In this document: one piece after another, positions 63,781 to 64,000 of the stretch | How the letters are laid out: each line of letters starts with the position of its first letter | Position numbering within the stretch: the first letter of the stretch is position 1 | Source: Dyadobacter crusticola DSM 16708 | GTDB lineage: Bacteria; Bacteroidota; Bacteroidia; Cytophagales; Spirosomataceae | Direction of reading: 5' to 3' | DNA: 64,000 nucleotides | Assembly (NCBI RefSeq): GCF_000701505.1 | Contig: NZ_KL370786.1 | Coordinates: 62,001-126,000 of the forward strand | Program-made: the position numbers and the translations under genes | Notes under the pieces: model-generated | The model's database searches: none | Told to the model about the DNA's origin: nothing | What the model saw: only the letters and a program-made list of their open reading frames with translations

Positions 63781-63881
63781 CAGAGAGGAAGAGATTCGAA
63801 CCGCGCGGCGGCCGCTCACGATGCAGTTACCCACATACCACCTTTCCAGGGTGGCCCCTTCAACCACTCGGGCACCTCTCT
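63781..63881 (-). tRNA. tRNA-Ser(GGA) with an 18-base GC-rich segment in the T arm
   Basis: A second tRNA-Ser(GGA), 101 bases long. Acceptor (AGAGAGG / CCTCTCT) and anticodon stems differ from the neighbour but still pair, so the gene was under selection. At plus-strand 63802-63819 an 18-base GC-rich segment replaces the 4-base GAGA of the neighbour. It breaks the T-stem 5' strand and contains a NotI site (63808-63815). It may be a true insertion making this a pseudogene, or an assembly or cloning artefact. Confidence 0.8.
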
Positions 63882-63900
63882 ATTTTGTGGTTACGGGGTG

Positions 63901-63931
63901 CAAATATAACAAAGCTGATCTGTAATACAAA
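63901..63931 (-). promoter_or_regulatory. Bacteroidota promoter of the tRNA-Ser genes
   Basis: On the minus strand, TTTG (63928-63931) and TATATTTG (63901-63908) are separated by exactly 19 bases, the ideal Bacteroidota sigma-A spacing. Transcription would start near 63896, 15 bases before the first tRNA. Confidence 0.85.
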
Positions 63932-63943
63932 TCTGGGATCGAA

Positions 63944-64000
63944 TCAAATGCTCATTTCTCCCCGTAATGGCGTTCCCAGCAGTTCTACACACTTTTGGTA
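63944..64000 (-). CDS. Possible C-terminal end of a gene
   Basis: The minus strand is open from the window edge for 18 codons (YQKCVELLGTPLRGEMSI) to TGA at 63946-63944. The peptide looks coding, and the stop lies just before the tRNA promoter. Too short to assign a family. Confidence 0.35.
   Translation of the reverse strand, partial: YQKCVELLGTPLRGEMSI

Overview
The window reads as a chromosomal segment of a Bacteroidota bacterium, most likely a Cytophagales member close to Dyadobacter (the genus is an inference). The evidence is a SusC/SusD pair with a one-protein hybrid two-component regulator, sensor kinases with two-component-regulator propellers, a type IX secretion sorting domain, many short lipoproteins, and promoters with the Bacteroidota TTTG / TAnnTTTG elements. 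The clearest promoter lies in front of the tRNA-Ser pair at the right end. I see no prophage, plasmid functions, complete insertion sequence or CRISPR array.

Layout. 1-5.1 kb: end of a molybdenum hydroxylase subunit, an SDR, an MFS exporter, a DUF937-like protein, and an HxlR regulator divergent from a secreted esterase across a 34-bp palindrome. 5.2-9.1 kb: intracellular carbohydrate genes (GH1-like hydrolase, GH13 alpha-amylase, 2-hydroxyacid dehydrogenase). 9.1-13.3 kb: a globin-like protein, a propeller sensor kinase and a LytTR response regulator in one operon. 13.6-16.3 kb: secreted proteins, one carrying a T9SS tail, and an isochorismatase-family hydrolase. 16.5-18.7 kb: a 54-residue peptide with a lasso-peptide leader, not listed among the longer ORFs, facing a 649-residue asparagine-synthetase-like lasso cyclase. 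18.8-21.7 kb: two genes each broken by an in-frame TAA. 21.8-27.9 kb: a DUF4142 lipoprotein, type B carboxylesterase, AraC regulator, SDR, a Panacea-domain toxin-antitoxin pair and a RibD-like reductase.

28-51 kb is a polysaccharide utilization locus. SusC, SusD and an FG-GAP lipoprotein lie on the minus strand, followed by a 1368-residue hybrid regulator. Divergent from these is an operon of GH43, Gfo/Idh/MocA oxidoreductase, GH95, GH43, secreted VOC protein, tandem CE1 esterase and GH10 xylanase. The enzyme set points to decorated xylan: GH10 cuts the backbone, the GH43 enzymes remove xylose or arabinose, the CE1 domains remove ester groups, and GH95 probably removes alpha-L-galactose or fucose. 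A shared 12-mer in front of the enzyme operon and near susC may be the regulator's binding site.

51-64 kb: an Asn/Gln-rich repeat protein, RidA, two Crp/Fnr regulators, small membrane proteins, two lipoproteins, a NarL-type two-component pair arranged tail to tail, a cupin, an NmrA-family protein and two alpha/beta hydrolase genes broken by a frameshift and a TGA. The window ends with two tRNA-Ser(GGA) genes; one has an unusual GC-rich insertion in its T arm.

The most interesting items are the stripped-down lasso-peptide locus, the T-arm insertion in an otherwise conserved tRNA-Ser, the Panacea toxin-antitoxin pair with an unassigned toxin, the heme-ligand-poor globin translationally overlapped with a sensor kinase, and the cluster of single-lesion broken genes.
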